Shown here piece by piece: positions 11,251 to 22,742 of a stretch of 64,000 bases of DNA. The number at the start of each line of letters is the position of its first letter. The first letter of the stretch is position 1. The position numbers and the translations under genes are program-made. The notes beneath the pieces were generated by a model that made no database searches, had not been told where the DNA came from, and worked only from the letters and a program-made list of their open reading frames with translations. Origin of the DNA: Euphorbia lathyris (taxonomy: Eukaryota; Streptophyta; Magnoliopsida; Malpighiales; Euphorbiaceae); contig NC_088915.1 in the NCBI RefSeq assembly GCF_963576675.1, forward strand, positions 35,679,501 to 35,743,500, in the 5' to 3' direction.

Positions 11251-12993
11251 ATGGCTGAAAACAGCACTCGGTTTCTCCCAGGAAACCAGACAACTCAGAT
11301 CTTACCTGAGGGGCTGTCCATTACTCGGCCTCCCCTATTCTTCGGGTCTAACTACACCTTCTAGAAGAATAGGATGAAAAACTTAATTCAGGCAACAAAT
11401 ATGAGTGCATGGCTTTCAATAGTCCAAGGCCCATTTGTTCCTGTTGAAGTTGTTGCTGGCCAAACAGTTGTCAAAGCTGAGGCCAAATGGACAGAAGATG
11501 ATCTCAAGAAGCTACAAAACCATGCTTCGGCTATAAACATGCTTCACTGTGAGCTTAATGCTGCAGAATATAACAAGATATCAGGTTGTGAGTCAGCGCA
11601 AGAGATCTGGAAGAAGCTGGAGGTCACCTACGAAGGAACCAACAAAGTAAAGGAGTCCAAGGTGAACCAGCAGATGAGACTATACGAGCTGTTCGAAATG
11701 AACGATGCTGAGGGAATCTCTGACATGAATGCAAGGTTTACAAACATCATCAACGAGCTCAAGAGACTTGGGAAGATCTTCACTGAGGAAGAACAAGTCA
11801 AGAAGATTCTTAGGAGTCTTCCTAAAAACTGGCAAGCAAAGAAGACTGCTGTTGAGGAAGCTCAAGACTTAACCACCTACAAATATGATGAACTCATCGG
11901 CTCACTGCTGACCCATGAGATCTCAATGAAGAATTTCGAGGTGAAAGAAAAGTCTGAAGACAAAAAGCAAAAATCTCTTGTCATGAAAGCTGACTCCACT
12001 GATGGGAGCTCAACAGATGATGAGGAGATGGCTATGTTCACCAGGAAGATGAAAAGGCTGTTCAGAAAGAATGACAAATATTCTAAGAAGCCTTACAAAA
12101 AGTTTGATAAGTATAAAGCTGAGTCCAGCGACATCAAATACAAGAAGGACAACTCAAAGCCCATTACATGCTTTGAATGTCATCAAACTGGCCATATCAA
12201 GTCAAGCTGCCCCACGCTGAGGAAAGAAAGGAAGAATGGCAAAAAGGCAATGGTGGCAACATGGAGCGACAGTGATGAGTCTTCATCATCAGAAGCTGAT
12301 GCCACTGAGTCAGCAAAGATCTGTTTTATGGCTGATGAACTTGCTGAGCCGTGCGTCTCTGAGCATGTTGACCCCTCCATTGCATCTGACGATGAGGAGC
12401 AATCAAATGAGGTAATATCACTACCCCAGCTCAGAAATGAAATGGTTAATGCCCTGAGTGACCTCTACACACTTGTCAAAAAGTGTAATAAGAAATTTAG
12501 AGCACTCAGCAGGCGTTGTGACGAGGTTGAAGAGGTCAAACTGAGTGACCTCCGATTCCTTCTTCAGGACAACTCAACTTTGCATGATAACATGGAGATC
12601 ATACATAAGTCTGTCTCTGAAGTCCAATCAGATTCTAAGAAACTAAGAAAGGACGTCACAACTATCCAGAACTAACTAAAGGTTCCAAACAAAAGAAATA
12701 TTCCTCTGAATACTCAGTACCGAGGTACTGGTCAGCAGAGATGGAATCCTCAGTGGAATGTCCAGTGTGACTTCTGTGGGAAGAAAGGACACACCATAAA
12801 GGTGTGCTGGCACGCTCAGCACTGGGGTGCTGACCAGTCAGTGAGAAATCCTAAATGGAAATTCAGCTGTGACTTCTGTGGAAAGAATGGCCATACTGTC
12901 CAAGTATGTCGCCATAAAATAAAATATGATGCTTTACCTGTTGAACCTAACAAGCCAGGACCCAAAAATAATTGGGTACCTAAAAGCAACTAG
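11251..12993 (+). pseudogene. gag: Element B gag (capsid/nucleocapsid), two stops
   Basis: Gag forms the virus-like particle and binds the element's RNA. The frame opens at ATG 11251 (MAENSTRFLPGNQ) and is one frame to 12993 apart from TAG at 11362-11364 and TAA at 12673-12675. The first stop replaces a tryptophan kept in the copies at 7657 and 40148. The N-terminal half is a typical copia capsid region (ASINMLHCELNAAEYNKISG). Three zinc knuckles of the form CX2CX4HX4C follow: CFECHQTGHIKSSC near 12171, CDFCGKKGHTIKVC near 12769 and CDFCGKNGHTVQVC near 12869. The region between knuckles one and two is acidic. Several knuckles fit Sirevirus gag. It cannot be made full length without readthrough. 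Confidence 0.88.
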
Positions 12994-13034
12994 CTACATT
13001 GCAGGTAAGCCTGAGGTGTGCTGAGAAGTAAAAA

Positions 13035-16000
13035 ATGTGGTATATTGACAGCGCATGCTCGAGGCATATGACTGGTGATGAAACTCAGTTCATCACATTT
13101 GAGCGTAAACGAGGAGGAAGCGTAAGTTTTGGAGACAACAAAAAGGGTAAGATAGTAGGGTCAGGAACCGTTGGAGGTAATCCTACTATTGAGTCTGTCT
13201 CCCTAGTCAGCGGACTCAAATATAACTTACTCAGCGTAGCTCAGCTATGTGACAATAGGAGAAAAGTTATATTTGATAACACTGGATGTAAAATATTCGA
13301 GGGTAAGACTAATGAGTTAATTTTAACTGCCCCTCGCATTGATAATGTCTTCATGCTGAACTTAGAGAAAAAGTTTTCAAAAACTGTATGCTTAGTATCA
13401 AAGGAAGAAAATTCCTGGCTATGGCACAGGAGACTTGGTCATGTAAGCATGGACCTCCTGGCCAAATTAGCAAGAAAGCAATTGGTTGAGGGACTGCCAG
13501 AACTTAAATTTGAAAAAGATCAACTATGCCACGCTTGCCAAGCGGGAAAACAAACCAAACAATCTTTTCATAGTAAAAATATTGTCTCAACTAAGCGTCC
13601 GTTAGAGTTACTACACTTGGATCTCTTCGGTCCAGTCCAGCCGCTGAGTCTGGGTGGAAGAAGATTGTCTGGAAGAAGATTGTCCAGTACACTTGGATCA
13701 TCTTGCTAAGTAGCAAGGATGAGACCTTTGAGACATTTTCAAATTTGGTTAGAAAACTTGAAAATGATAAAGACCTAAAGCTGGCTCACATCCGAAGTGA
13801 TAATGGTGGAGAATTCAAGAACCAACAGTTTGTTGAATTCTGTGAAACCAACGGCATTGACCATAATTTTTCTGCTCCTAGAAAGGAAGAACAGAACCTT
13901 GGTTGAAATAGCCAGGACAATGCTGAGTGAGCATAGGCTTCCAAAGTATTTTTGGGGAGAAGCTGTCAACACAGCGTGCTATATTCTTAATAGGGCTCTT
14001 GTTAGACCTATACTAAAGAAAACCCCCTACGAACTTTGGAAAGGACGAAAGCCCAACATTGGATACTTTCGTGCCTTTGGCTATAAATGTTTTATTTTAA
14101 ACACCAAAGATAGCCTAGCTAAGTTTGACTCAAAAGCTGATGAAGCTATGTTTTTAGGCTACTCAACAAACAGCAAAGCATACAAAGTTTTCAATAAACG
14201 AACTCAGGTTTTAGAAGAGTCAGTACATGTTGAGTTCGATGAAACTAACCCTGCAGGAAGATATCGGCCGCTGACCGAGGATGATCCACACTCAGTACCC
14301 GCTGATCAAGATACAGCCGCTGAGTCATTCCCTCAAGGGCTGACCCAAGGTAAAAGTGAACCTCAAATTGTTTTCACTGACCAGTCTACACCTATAGAGA
14401 TTGTTGAAACACAGACAACACAAGACATCAATCTACCAAAGGAGATAAGGATACCAAGAGGACACTCAGAGAGTGTTATTCTTGATGCCGCTGAGAATAC
14501 CCTGATGATAAGAAACCAACTCAGGAGATACCTCAGCAACGTAGCCTTCGTCTCAGTTCAGGAACCAAAGAACTTCGCTGATGCTGAGGAAGATGAATTC
14601 TGGATGAGCGCAATGCAAGAGGAACTTGATCAATTCAGAAGAAACGATGTATGGGAGTTAGTGCCACATCCAAGGAGTCAAAAGACCATTGGAACAAGAT
14701 GGGTCTTCCGCAACAAGCTGGATGAACAAGGAAATGTAGTCAGGAAAAAAGCAAGGCTTGTAGCTCAGGGCTACAGTCAGCAAGAAGGTATTGACTATGG
14801 TGAGACCTTTGCCCCAGTGGCAAGGCTAGAGGCTATTAGAATTTTATGCGCTTATGCAAGTTATATGAACTTTAAACTATTTCAAATGGATGTTAAAAGT
14901 GCATTCCTTAATGGAGTTATAAACGAGGAAGTTTATGTTAATCAACCTCCAGGGTTTGAGGATCCTAAATTCCCAAACCACGTTTATAAACTCAAAAAGG
15001 CTATGTACGGCCTCAAGCAAGCACCACGTGCTTGGTATGAGAGGCTGACCAGTTTCCTGCTGACTAGAAACTATGTCAGAGGCAAAGCTGATACAACCTT
15101 ATTCATTAAGAGAAAGGGTAAAGATACCCTGCTGGCTCAAATATATGTTGATGATATCATTTTCGGTGCTACTAATGAGTCAATGTGCAAGGAATTTAGC
15201 AAGCAAATGCAGACTGAGTTTGAAATGTCAATGATGGGAGAACTCAACTTCTTCCTTGGACTTCAAATCAAACAAGGAAAAAATGGCATCTTCATCAGTC
15301 AAGCTAAATATGCCAAGGAGATATTGAAGAAATATGATCTTAAAAATTGCAAGTCAATATCTACTCCTATGGGCACTGACACTGTCCTTTGTGCTGACGA
15401 GAATGGTAAGTCAGTAGACAGCAAATTGTATCGAGGTATGATAGGCTCTCTACTTTACTTAACAGCAAGTAGACCGGACATTCAGTTCTCAGTATGCTAC
15501 TGTGCTAGATATCAATCTAACCCTAAGGAATCTCATTACATAGCTGTAAAAAGAATCCTTAGATATTTGCAAAGCTCAGTGAACGCAGGTTTATGGTATC
15601 CCAACACTCATGGTTTCACACTCGTTGGATACACTGACGCTGACTATGGAAGAGACAAGCTTGAACGAAAAAGCACCTCTAGAGGATGTCACTTCTTAGG
15701 AAGCTGTCTTGTATCCTGGTTCAGCAAGAAGCAGGCGTCAGTAGCCTTGTCTACCACTGAAGCTGAGTACATTACTGCTGGACACTGTGTTGCTCAAGTC
15801 CTATGGATTAAGCAACAGCTTGAAGACTATGGTGTTCAAACAAAGACAATTGAGGTCAAATGTGACAACAAAAGTGCAATTGATCTATCAAAGAACCCAA
15901 TTCAGCATAGCAGGATGAAGCACATCAGCATCAGACATCACTTCATTAGAGACCATGTACTCAAGGGTGAGATAAAGCTGACCTATGTCCCAACGGATGA

Positions 16001-16091
16001 GCAGCTTGCGGATATCTTCACAAAGCCACTGGCTCGTGAGCAGTTCAGCATACTGAGAGAAGCCATTGGCATGTTTAATCCTCTTCAGTAA
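13035..16091 (+). pseudogene. pol: Element B pol: protease, integrase (broken), RT, RNase H
   Basis: The order is that of copia. Protease has DSACSRHMTG at about 13047. Integrase has its HHCC finger (WHRRLGH, CHAC) near 13420-13545 and the LHLDLFGPV aspartate near 13615. Two deletions then shift the frame. One, at 13655-13684, replaces the VDDFSR stretch with a 15-bp tandem duplication. The other, near 13884, removes about 26 bp including the catalytic glutamate of QQNGVVERKN. From 13890 the frame is open to TAA 16089-16091, with RT (YVDD at 15144-15155) and RNase H (STTEAEY, DNKSAID, HIDxRxHF-like [11 protein letters not shown]). RT and RNase H look intact; integrase cannot work. A stop and a 1-nt loss also lie between gag and pol. 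Confidence 0.9.
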
Positions 16092-16594
16092 ATTCCAGCT
16101 CTTAATATATATTCATGCTGAGTGAATTACCATGCTGGATGACTTATGCTATTATTTGCTGAGTGAATAGATATATGCTGAGTGGTTAATGCTAAATGAA
16201 TGAACATCACATACTGAGCAAATATGAGCACTGAGTAGTTATCTCAAACTGAGCAACCAACTACTTGAACCATCCGTTTGTATAAAAATGACTACTCAAA
16301 ATATAGAATGTTTAGAATTCTAAACGCTGAGTACAAAATCCGTTGCATTTAATGCTAAAGCACGCGAATAGCCACCTAGGATGACGTATGTGCCGAATGT
16401 GTCATAAGTGTTAGGATCCTTGTCGGTTGACAATCCCAAGGCTAAACTGACACATGGATTCGATAAGATCCACCTCACACCGCTATAAATAATGGGTAAA
16501 TCCCCATTTTTATCTCTTTACACTTACCGAATTCTCTAGTATAAGCACCTTCTCTCTAAAAACTCTCAAAACTTCCAAACCCCTCTCTGAAACT
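16092..16594 (+). other. Element B spacer between pol and accessory ORF
   Basis: About 500 bp without coding potential. The left half is packed with CTGAGT/GCTGAG words. The right half holds a TATA box and a CT-rich leader leading to ATG 16595, so it resembles a small promoter. Element A has an equivalent spacer at 25538-26061. Confidence 0.6.
16484..16490 (+). promoter_or_regulatory. Putative internal promoter of B accessory ORF
   Basis: TATAAAT lies 111 bp before the accessory ORF start and is followed by a CT-rich leader (CCTCTCTGAAACTATG at the end). Element A has TATAAATAG about 116 bp before its own accessory ATG. Agreement in sequence type and spacing suggests a subgenomic transcript; that is inference. 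Confidence 0.5.
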
Positions 16595-19395
16595 ATGACT
16601 AAGATTTTCGTGAACATCTCCGGTGCCGGTCACCCTACGACCAGTTCCGATGAACCTTCCAGGCATTCTACTCCGCCTGAAACGACTAAGGCCACTACAC
16701 CGAGCAAAGGCAAAGCTGCCAAGCCACCTCCTCTAAAGGAAAGCTGACCAAAGTCAGAACCTATACTAAGGTCTTCGAAAACGTTAGAGAATGGAAGATT
16801 GACTTCTCAAGATGGTTCTCTGAGGCTTTTGTAGAAACCGAGCAACCATTCTGTGAATGGATATCGAAGAATGGCTGGACGGAGCTGTTCACAATCAGAG
16901 ATCCAACTTACCCTGACTTAGTAAGGGAATTCTACCATAATCTGCGGGTTGCTGACGATAACCAGGACCACCTAGTAACTGTGGTAAAAGAGAAAACAAT
17001 TTTTGTCAACCCTACCTATCTTGCCAACTTGCTCAAACTGAAAAATGAAGGAATAAAACTGAGGAGGAAGGGTGATCATGAAGGAACTGGGTACTTAGCC
17101 ACCTTCTGCAAGCCCGCTGGCCATTCTGGAGAAATCTCCAGTTCCTCAATGCGCCAGCACCAAAAGATGGCACACTACCTGCTAACCAATTATATCTTCC
17201 CGAAGATAAATTGCACCAGCTCAGCAACAAATTTTGAGCAATGCTTCATATGGCATATGCTGACCTACAAGCCCATCAATATGCCAGTTTTCTTAATTGC
17301 CGGCTTCCAAAGGAGCACTGGAACTCTAAGGCTAGGCTCACTCATTACCAGAATCCTCATAGACCATCAGATTGACCTATCCGAGGAAACTGAGACCCAA
17401 GGCTCTGAGATCACAGCTGCTGCGCAGCGTGCCTTGAAGTTTAACCAACCAATTAAGAAAGCCAAAGGTGGTGATCAGTCTGCTGAGGAGACTGTCCCAA
17501 ATAAGGACATAAGAACAAAGGCTCCAGCTGGCCGCAAAAGGAAAGCTGTTGGGACTCCTTCAAAAGATGCTGAGTCTCCGGCCAAGAAGCTGAAGTCAGT
17601 TGCTCAAAAAGGTCAGGAGAGACCTAAGTCAGCTGAAAAGAGAAACAGGCAAGATGTGCCTGATACAGAAGAAAGAATGGATGATGATGAACAACCTCTG
17701 AAGAAGAAGAAGTCTTCAGAGCTGACCCCTATTGATGCTATCCCCACTGACATCATTGTTCCTGGTGACTCTCACTTCACACAATGTCAGGGAACTGAAT
17801 GTGAGCATCAAGAAGACGATGTGCAACTGGATGATCACTTCATCACACAAGTTGAAGAAGAGCTAGAAAAAGACGAAGGGAATGATCAACAGGAGGAAGA
17901 AGAAAGTGGTCAGGATGACTCCGAGGAGACAGCCAGTGAAGAGGAAACTGCTGACCCAACTAATACTGAGTTGGCTGCAGATGAAGAACAAGAACAAACT
18001 GACCAGCTCAATACTGATCAAGACGAAACTTCTCCTCCTCACTCAGTACAGTCTATCCCAGCTGACACTACACCTCCTCGAAGAAGAAGACTAGTAAAGG
18101 CAAGTCAGACAACTGTCATTGACCTTCCTGTCCAGAAGCCGACCAAAGACCCTTCAACACTTAAGCTAAAAAATTTTAGCAGACAAACTTCTTCTTCTCT
18201 GCCAGTTTCGCTTGAAAAGCAAGCCTCTGTTTCTTCACTACAGGAACAAGCCGACTTGAATGCTTCCGCCAACCCTACAAGACAAACCGAGCAACTTCTC
18301 GATAATGTTGCTGCTCCAAGCACTGTGCTGACTCAGGAAATTCCTGCCACTGTCAGCACTGAACCCAGTCAGCCTACCTCTGCATCAACAATCATTCCTG
18401 CCGATCAATCATCTCTACAAGAGAACCAAATGCAGATTGACAACCCCCTTCCAGTCACTGACCATGTCGTCCCTGAGAAAAATCCTACTCCTCCATCAAC
18501 TGGTCACACTGAGGAAACTCAGCAACCTGATGTAGGATCACTCAGCTATTTGCATGCCACCGAGTCTGGTAGTCAACTCATTAACTCGGTGCAGTCATTA
18601 ATCAAGGATCTTTATCAAAATGCTGAACCTACTGCTGGGTCTACCAATAATGAGTCAACTCAGTTGTCCCAAGTCACTCAGCTTTTAAATGAAGTTAAAG
18701 GAATGAAGGATCTGCTAAGTGTTATGATCTCCATTCAAACACAACAGCCCAAGCAGGACTCAATAACGAAGCTGGCTGAGATCCAACTGACAATGGCTCA
18801 ACATCTCAACACTCTTCAGGAACAAGTCCAGACCTTGTCAACTTCGAACACTCAATATACCACTTCTGCTGAAGTTAAGATGCTATTTGCCCAGCTTCAC
18901 ACTGAGCAAAACAAAACCAATGATCAGATGGCTTCTTACTCTCAATGCTCGGTGGAGCAAATTAGCGAAGCCGTTCGTTTGCTGAACTTGAATAAGCAAG
19001 AGATGGACACTGACCAGATGAAGCAGAATGAGATACTGGTCACTACCCAAAAGACTTTCACCCATGTGTGTCACTACAATATCTAGCGTCAATATTATGA
19101 CTCAACCTTGCTGAAGATATTTCATCAAGTTTTTGCTGCACTGTCAGATACAATTACTTGGGTGGGTAAGTCTCAAGCCTACATACTGAGCATGCTCAGC
19201 GCAGCTGAACTCGGTATACCTCAAGAGGTCTTGGATGAAGGCGTTGTTGTCTTCGACGGCATCAATGAAAGTGCCGACAAGCTTAAGGAGTTGTCCGTCG
19301 TACTGACCAACGCGGCCTTAACCGACTCCTTTAGAATTCCTCCTCCTCCCGATGCTGACAAAACGGGGGAGAAAGAACAAGCTAGAACTCAGTAG
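16595..19395 (+). pseudogene. Element B accessory (env-position) ORF
   Basis: This long post-pol ORF is typical of Sireviruses; its role is unknown. It opens MTKIFVNISGAGH. A frameshift near 16740 moves the reading to the frame of 16744-19086, then TAG 19084-19086 and an in-frame tail to 19395. A globular region (about 16790-17420) includes FCEWISKNGWTELF, NFEQCFIWHMLTYKP and GSLITRIL and resembles what is annotated as a putative plant transposon domain. The rest is low-complexity: K/R-rich (17460-17720), acidic (17690-18020), then Q/S/T-rich, with a possible coiled coil near 18540-18960. I see no convincing signal peptide or membrane anchor, so a true envelope is not supported. Confidence 0.75.
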
Positions 19396-19960
19396 GAGGC
19401 TGCTAGAAGTAGTCAGTCTAAGCAAAAGAAGAAGAAATAGAAATAAGCTAACTCAGTCGTGCTCTTTACTTTGTAGTTTCTATGTTTCTTTTTGCTATAT
19501 ATGCTGACTACTTTATTTCAATACAATACTTGCATCTTTTATCCAACCTTGAGTTATTTTATATGATGTTGAGTATTATGTTATTATGTATCTTCAAATA
19601 CATCAACTGTGCTTACTGTTTATAATACTTGTTGATTGTACGCTATGCTGAGAAAATGTTTGACATTATCTTGTATGTTTATTAAACATTGTCTCATAAG
19701 ACCCATTGAACAATAAAATACTCAACGCTCTCTGAATGTTAAATCTTCCGCTTAACACTGAGTAAAATAGAATATATTCCATGAGCTGGCCTATATCTGA
19801 AAACTGACCTTAGACTTACTCGATTAAACCTTAAAATGTTTAGTCAGTAGCTCAACCCTTACGGGGGAGTCTGCTAAGTAATATTAGGTCAACTATCATG
19901 GGGGAGCTCAACACTGAGTTCCTCGCTGAATAGTTTTGCCAACATCAAAATGGGGGAGTT
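19396..19960 (+). other. Element B 3' untranslated region and polypurine tract
   Basis: Noncoding, AT-rich, ending in AAAATGGGGGAGTT directly before the 3' LTR; the purine run is at 19951-19960 and primes plus-strand synthesis. No gene seen. Confidence 0.8.
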
Positions 19961-21304
19961 TGTTGAAACACCTTTCCACATGATTTTGATTTGACAAAAT
20001 TATTTAAGTAAAATTAAATATATTCTAAACACACTAAGTTTAGATGCTTTGATTTATTACACTAATGTGTTTGTTCAATGTTGAGTTAAATTGTTTATAA
20101 GACATAAAGACTAAAAGGCTTAAAGCCCAATATGGAAGTCAAAGCCCAAGTCAAACATATCAAGACCACTCGGCCCGCGTGTGCAAAACACTGCCGTTGT
20201 GTACAAAACGCAGCTCAGCGAGAGAAGGATCGAGAAGACCTTCGTTGAACAACTTCGGAACGAAGCTGCTGAGTTGTATCGACAAAGAGTACAAGACAGC
20301 AGCTGAGCAAGAACAACTTCCAGACAAAGTATTTCTACTTTGGGTAAAGTTCAGAAGACACAGAAAAGCTGTCTAGTTGACCTTACCATAAATGGAGAGA
20401 CATTCTGCTGGACTGACTAAAAGCTGCTCAGCTCTGATCGAAGACAAAAGATACTTGAATCTGATTGGCCAAGAGCACTGAGCAGGACTGAGTGACAACG
20501 ACAGGAAGCCGTTTCCCTCCAACGGTTATTTCGAAATTCGAAATGACTGATGCCTCAGACGTCTCTATAAATAGGGCCTTTCAGTTGCTTCATTCAACAC
20601 AAAACTTTTATCAAGCCATTACGCTGACCAAAATTCTACTCAAAGTTCTGTGAGAAAAAGCAAAGCAAATACTTACACCAAATTCCATATCTTTCGTGTA
20701 AAAGTCTAGAGTGATTATTCAATCATCTAAGGTGTCTTAGCAATTGTTGTTTAGGACAAATCTTTATCATTTCTAGAGATTAGAAAGGAGAGGCTGAGTA
20801 CTCGGTTATAGTACTCAGCGAGAGATTAGGAGTGAGTAGAGGTATAGAGGAAGGTACTCTTGTTATACTCAGCTTCTAAGTTGTAAAAGGTTTGATGCTC
20901 TACCGTTAAAGAGCTCAGTAGAGAATTCGAAAGCTCGGAACATGTTCCGGGGATAGGACGTAGGCTTAGAGGCCGAACCTGGATAAATCTGCTGAGTAAC
21001 ATCTTTCTAACCTTAAACTCCTTAATATATATATTGCTTGCTTAAACAAAACTGACCAAGAAAAGAGGTCACGCTGAGTTGTGTGTATTGAGTATCTGAG
21101 TTCAGGAATAGACTCAAGTGCTATCTCCCGACTCAAGGAAAGAAGCTGACTTAGTCACCAGTTGACTAAGCTAGTGTCTTAATTTACTCAGCGCGCTGTG
21201 TAATCCTTTTTCAAAGAAAAAGAAGTCAGCCTTAACGTACTAAAATTTTAAATAGTTCCTATCCCCCCCTTGGAACTAACTTGTTACGTTATAAGGGACC
21301 AACA
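19961..21304 (+). repeat. Element B 3' LTR, full length
   Basis: 1344 bp, TGTTGAAACACC to GGGACCAACA. The TATA box is at 20566-20574. It keeps the ~320-bp upstream part missing from the 5' LTR. CTGAGT/ACTCAG words occur about ten times per kb. Confidence 0.92.
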
Positions 21305-22742
21305 ACTTGGGCTGTTGAGAGACGAATGATGTCATGACACTCATCAGTTCTTTGAGACCCTTAAGTTCGGTCAGAAGTTGAGTGACAGAGGATATTTGGG
21401 TTGGCTCGACAGGAATAGACCCAGCAGCATCGGCGTGAGACTGATGAATATCTTGAAGAAGAGCTTGAACTGAGTCAATGATTTTCCTTCTAGACTCAGA
21501 GGCATTCAGATAGGTGTAGGATTCATCAGTGTTAAGCTCAGGAGCCGGAATCTTATCAGCACCGGATGGAGGAGGTGTTTGGTGCTGCCCAGAAGTGGAG
21601 GTGCCAGCTTGGTCAGCAGCTGCAATTTTGTTTAGGTCAGCAGCAGGTGCTGACTGGTTTTCTTTCTGCTTGGTAGGAGTAGGAAGAGGTTGATCAATAG
21701 AGTTATTAACCTGCTCAGTGTCAGTCTGAGGCTGAGTAGAATTTGGAGGTTGAGGCAACTCAGAGCTGGCTTGAGCAGGAGGAGTTTCCTTTGCTAACTC
21801 ATTGGGTTGAGCATCATGGACTTCGAGCACTTGCTCAGTGGAAGGATGAGTAGAAGTGTCGGCAGAAATTGGACCCTTAGAAGCTTTCGGGTCGGCTTGT
21901 TCCTTAGCTCGAGAAACAGAGGCTTGCTTTTCCTTCACTTGGTCGGGAGAGGGTTCACTGATGTCTATAAAGAACTGGAACTGAACCCAAGTGAGATCAG
22001 TGATAGGGTCCCTCAGTGGAGATTCATCCAGTAAGTCTATGACTTTGGGTTTCAGAGCTTTGCGTTTGAACCGCTATTCTGTGCTGTCCTTTTGAGAGTG
22101 GGTTTGAGGAGAAGGATCAGCAGCAATAGAGTCAATGGACTCAGAGGAAGAGTTAAGTCCAAGGTCAGTATTAAGGCCTTCCACAACCTTGTCCTTCACT
22201 GGTGACTCATCAGGTTGCTCAGCAGCACCTGTATTGCTAGGCTCAGCAGAACCCATCGTATCAGCTTGAGACTGACCCTTAGTATCACCCTGTTCTTCCT
22301 CCTGATCACAAGGAGTCTTCTCCAGATCAATTTCTTGACTTCGCACGAAGTGTGATTCCTTGGTAATCATAAAGTTGAGTGGGTTAGCATCGATCGGCTT
22401 CAACCCAGAGGTTTTCTGATCAGGTGTTTCCTCACTTTCTTCCTCAGGCTCAACTTGCCTTTTCTGTTTCTCAGCTGACTTAGGTTCCCCTTGAGCTTGC
22501 TCAGCAAGAGCATCTTTTTTTGCACTAGATACGATCCTGAGCTTCTTCGGAGCCGAGTTAATGTCTTTGGTTGAGGATTGGGCAGCTTTCCTCTTTCTGT
22601 CCTGCCTAGTGCGCTCAGCGGGTGCTTCTTTAACCCTAACTTTCTTTCCTTTCTTGGTCAGCTCATCCTATGCTTCTTTAACCATATTGTACCCTTCAAC
22701 CATATTATCCCCTTCCATATCTTCCTCTGCGGGTTCTATAAC
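21305..22742 (-). pseudogene. Element A accessory ORF, central piece
   Basis: On the minus strand the reading resumes after C as VIEPAEEDMEG and runs to QQPK at the B insertion. It is hydrophilic: a K/R-rich part (22460-22660), an acidic part, then P/Q/S/T-rich sequence, and a helical stretch with RRKIIDSVQALLQDIHQ near 21470. It aligns by eye with the same part of B (SLIKDLYQNAEPTAGSTN). In-frame stops are seen near 22667 and at 22074, so it is not translatable as one chain. The nuclear-signal-like basic clusters are visible, but function is unknown. Confidence 0.75.

Larger units (their letters stand above)
10154..21304 (+). mobile_element. Element B: complete but defective Sirevirus-type copia
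   Basis: The structure is 5' LTR (10154-11188), primer site (11191), gag (11251), pol (13035), TATA-bearing spacer, accessory ORF (16595), polypurine tract (19951) and 3' LTR (19961-21304). Flanking 5-mers are GCTTG (10149-10153) and ACTTG (21305-21309), a target duplication with one later change. It lies in A's accessory ORF in the opposite orientation. The LTRs differ at about ten positions in the first ~420 bp I compared, so insertion is fairly recent. Gag has two stops, integrase two deletions, and the accessory ORF a frameshift and a stop. Confidence 0.92.

Noticed and set aside
12999..13020. Splice-donor-like CAGGTAAG between gag and pol of B
   Set aside because: Element A encodes the same stretch as LQVSLR in frame with protease, so it is best read as coding sequence.
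16595..19395. Retroviral-type envelope protein
   Set aside because: The position fits, but I see no signal peptide, transmembrane anchor or cysteine pattern; the product is hydrophilic and low in complexity.
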